This document shows positions 62,928-64,000 of a stretch of DNA of 64,000 bases, piece by piece. Under the pieces are notes generated by a model. It saw only the letters and a list, made by a program, of their open reading frames with translations. It had not been told where the DNA came from and did not search any database. The number at the start of each line of letters is the position of its first letter. Within the stretch, counting starts at the first letter, position 1. The position numbers and the translations under genes were made by a program. The DNA comes from JAAUTT01 sp038213375 (GTDB lineage Bacteria > Bacteroidota > Bacteroidia > Bacteroidales > JAAUTT01): positions 98,365 through 162,364 of the forward strand of contig JBBQTB010000005.1 in assembly GCA_038213375.1 (NCBI GenBank), read 5' to 3'.

Positions 62928-63999
62928 AATTTATCCAATATAAAATTTGTCTCATCCCACTACTATTATTGTGTATTCCATGCCCAGCAGAAGCGTCGAT
63001 CCATTCATTTATAGCCCTTATTGTATTCTTTAATTCTTCAGTAAAATTGCAAGTGTTACAATTTTCATGAAAAGGGAACACTTCATGATTCATTGCAATA
63101 GGGTCTATCCTAGCTCCAGACGGAGGGCTAATTTTCAAGAAAGCATCAAAATAAGTATCGGTAACGCCTTGTTCTTGAATTAAATCAGTATTGCAATAAA
63201 AATTTAAATACAATCCGCTTCCTTTAGATGTATGAGTGTCAGTTCTTTGAGGTGTAGAAATATTTATTATATCTACAATCCATCCTTGAATATCTAATTC
63301 ATTTTTAATTAATTTTGCAATATTTCCACCATGACTATGAGCAATAATTAAAAGATGCTTGTCCATTCCTATGGATTTTAACCTGTCTATAAATATTTTA
63401 GACTTAAAATAAATAATAGCTTGTTTTGCAACACTTTCCCTTGTACTTTGTTCATTAGCTCCAGACCATTTTATATCTAACGAATTATTTATTAAACTCC
63501 ATGGTAAGCATTTGTTTATTTCTGATTTAAGAATTGGATCAAAGGTAGTAGGATTAGACCAAGTGCCATGTATATAAATAGGAAACACACCACTTGAGAA
63601 TGTAGCAATATTATTGCATATTCTATTATATTCTTTTTCTTCATACCAATCAGGCTTTTCAGTTATTCCTGGCCACCCCATAAAATACCTCCAATGGGTA
63701 GAACATCCATAACTTAAATATTCACCATGTGATATTTGACCCTTACCTTGATATTCTGTAGTTTTTTCCTCACCTTCAGCCATCCCTGGCTTATCAGGCT
63801 TAGGAGCTAAACATCCAATCATCGCCCCCTCTTCCGCACCCTGAAACATATACGTCCTAATCCCGGGGTCATGTATCCAGTCCCACTGTGGTTTCCAAAG
63901 TGTTGCGCCCATTTGGTAGTCCATCAGGTTATTGGTTTGGCGCTCGGGGGTGTTGTATACATCATAGGGGTGATAGAGCTTAAAGATGCCATGCCCAAG
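62899..63999 (-). CDS. Lipase-like alpha/beta hydrolase, candidate secreted effector (N-terminus off the window)
   Basis: The frame is open to the window end: before the first internal Met (63924) it reads GIFKLYHPYDVYNTPERQTN in frame, so the gene extends beyond 64000. C-terminal part: IYIHGTW (117-122 from that Met), the oxyanion region of lipases, and the nucleophile elbow IIAHSHGGNIAKLI with Ser197. A hydrophobic patch (EGAMIGCLAP) lies near the start. Class 3/PGAP1-like lipases with an overlapping small membrane gene are typical antibacterial lipase effectors with immunity proteins. The missing N-terminus would show whether a secretion domain is present. Confidence 0.6.
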   Translation of the reverse strand, partial: LGHGIFKLYHPYDVYNTPERQTNNLMDYQMGATLWKPQWDWIHDPGIRTYMFQGAEEGAMIGCLAPKPDKPGMAEGEEKTTEYQGKGQISHGEYLSYGCSTHWRYFMGWPGITEKPDWYEEKEYNRICNNIATFSSGVFPIYIHGTWSNPTTFDPILKSEINKCLPWSLINNSLDIKWSGANEQSTRESVAKQAIIYFKSKIFIDRLKSIGMDKHLLIIAHSHGGNIAKLIKNELDIQGWIVDIINISTPQRTDTHTSKGSGLYLNFYCNTDLIQEQGVTDTYFDAFLKISPPSGARIDPIAMNHEVFPFHENCNTCNFTEELKNTIRAINEWIDASAGHGIHNNSSGMRQILYWINYEFNKTYKQ

Positions 64000-64000
64000 C

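Overview
The window reads as a chromosomal segment of a Gram-negative member of the Bacteroidota, most likely class Bacteroidia (Bacteroidales/Marinilabiliales type). The signs are strong AT bias, a TonB-dependent receptor with an N-terminal carboxypeptidase-like domain, many short lipoproteins with a Ser/Gly-Cys lipobox, a type IX-like sorting domain, family-restricted genes (DUF6252, DUF6588, DUF2237, DUF1080, head-GIN), TAnnTTTG-type promoters without clear Shine-Dalgarno sites, KdsA (Kdo, hence LPS), and a methylmalonyl-CoA epimerase/carboxyltransferase pair typical of propionate-forming anaerobes. No rRNA, tRNA, CRISPR array or intact transposase was seen.

Layout. 1-2.1 kb: end of an ABC-2 permease, a SemiSWEET transporter, an orphan sorting-domain-like peptide and a ComB-type phosphatase. 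2.3-5.7 kb: a decayed peptide-secretion cassette (HTH, small membrane peptide, CPBP protease, two HlyD remnants) around one intact outer-membrane protein gene. 5.7-16.6 kb: DUF2237, a Cys/Met PLP enzyme, a DUF6252 lipoprotein, a GH3 enzyme with a PA14 insert, a LacI regulator, a metallophosphoesterase, an iron alcohol dehydrogenase coupled to an ABM-fold monooxygenase, and a lipoprotein. 16.7-25.6 kb: sorbosone-dehydrogenase-like protein with cytochrome c, a RelA/SpoT protein with a degenerate hydrolase site, DUF6588, rarA, kdsA and an acidic protein. 25.6-30.6 kb: a nitrogen block on the minus strand, in transcription order porin-like protein, P-II, Amt, Amt, P-II, with two identical 14-bp palindromes before the last P-II gene. 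31-43.8 kb: DUF1080, envelope proteins, a PagL-like protein, pgeF, thioredoxin, a TonB receptor followed by a palindromic repeat block, a GT51 glycosyltransferase, and a GH3/beta-lactamase fusion. 44-48.8 kb: four sugar-oxidation genes (two TIM-barrel isomerase-like, two Gfo/Idh/MocA). 49-53.2 kb: a tetraheme NapC/NrfH-type cytochrome fused to a SUMF1 domain, then mce and an acyl-CoA carboxyltransferase. 53.5-61.3 kb: lipoprotein, coiled-coil protein, GH130, and an operon of twin STAS-like proteins, a HisC-like aminotransferase and a bacterial GRAS-domain methyltransferase. 61.3-64 kb: a gene-poor hairpin-rich stretch, a broken PIN toxin, and a lipase-like protein overlapping a small membrane protein (candidate effector/immunity pair) running off the window.

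How the genes fit together. Much of the content serves carbohydrate use (GH3, GH130, DUF1080, Gfo/Idh/MocA with TIM-barrel partners, LacI control, sorbosone-dehydrogenase-like oxidation to cytochrome c) and envelope maintenance (GT51, GH3/beta-lactamase, PagL-like, KdsA). Ammonium uptake forms a separate duplicated unit. The best candidates for something undescribed are the GRAS/HisC/STAS-like operon, the tetraheme-SUMF1 fusion and the terminal effector/immunity pair. All assignments come from reading motifs by eye; no database search was run.
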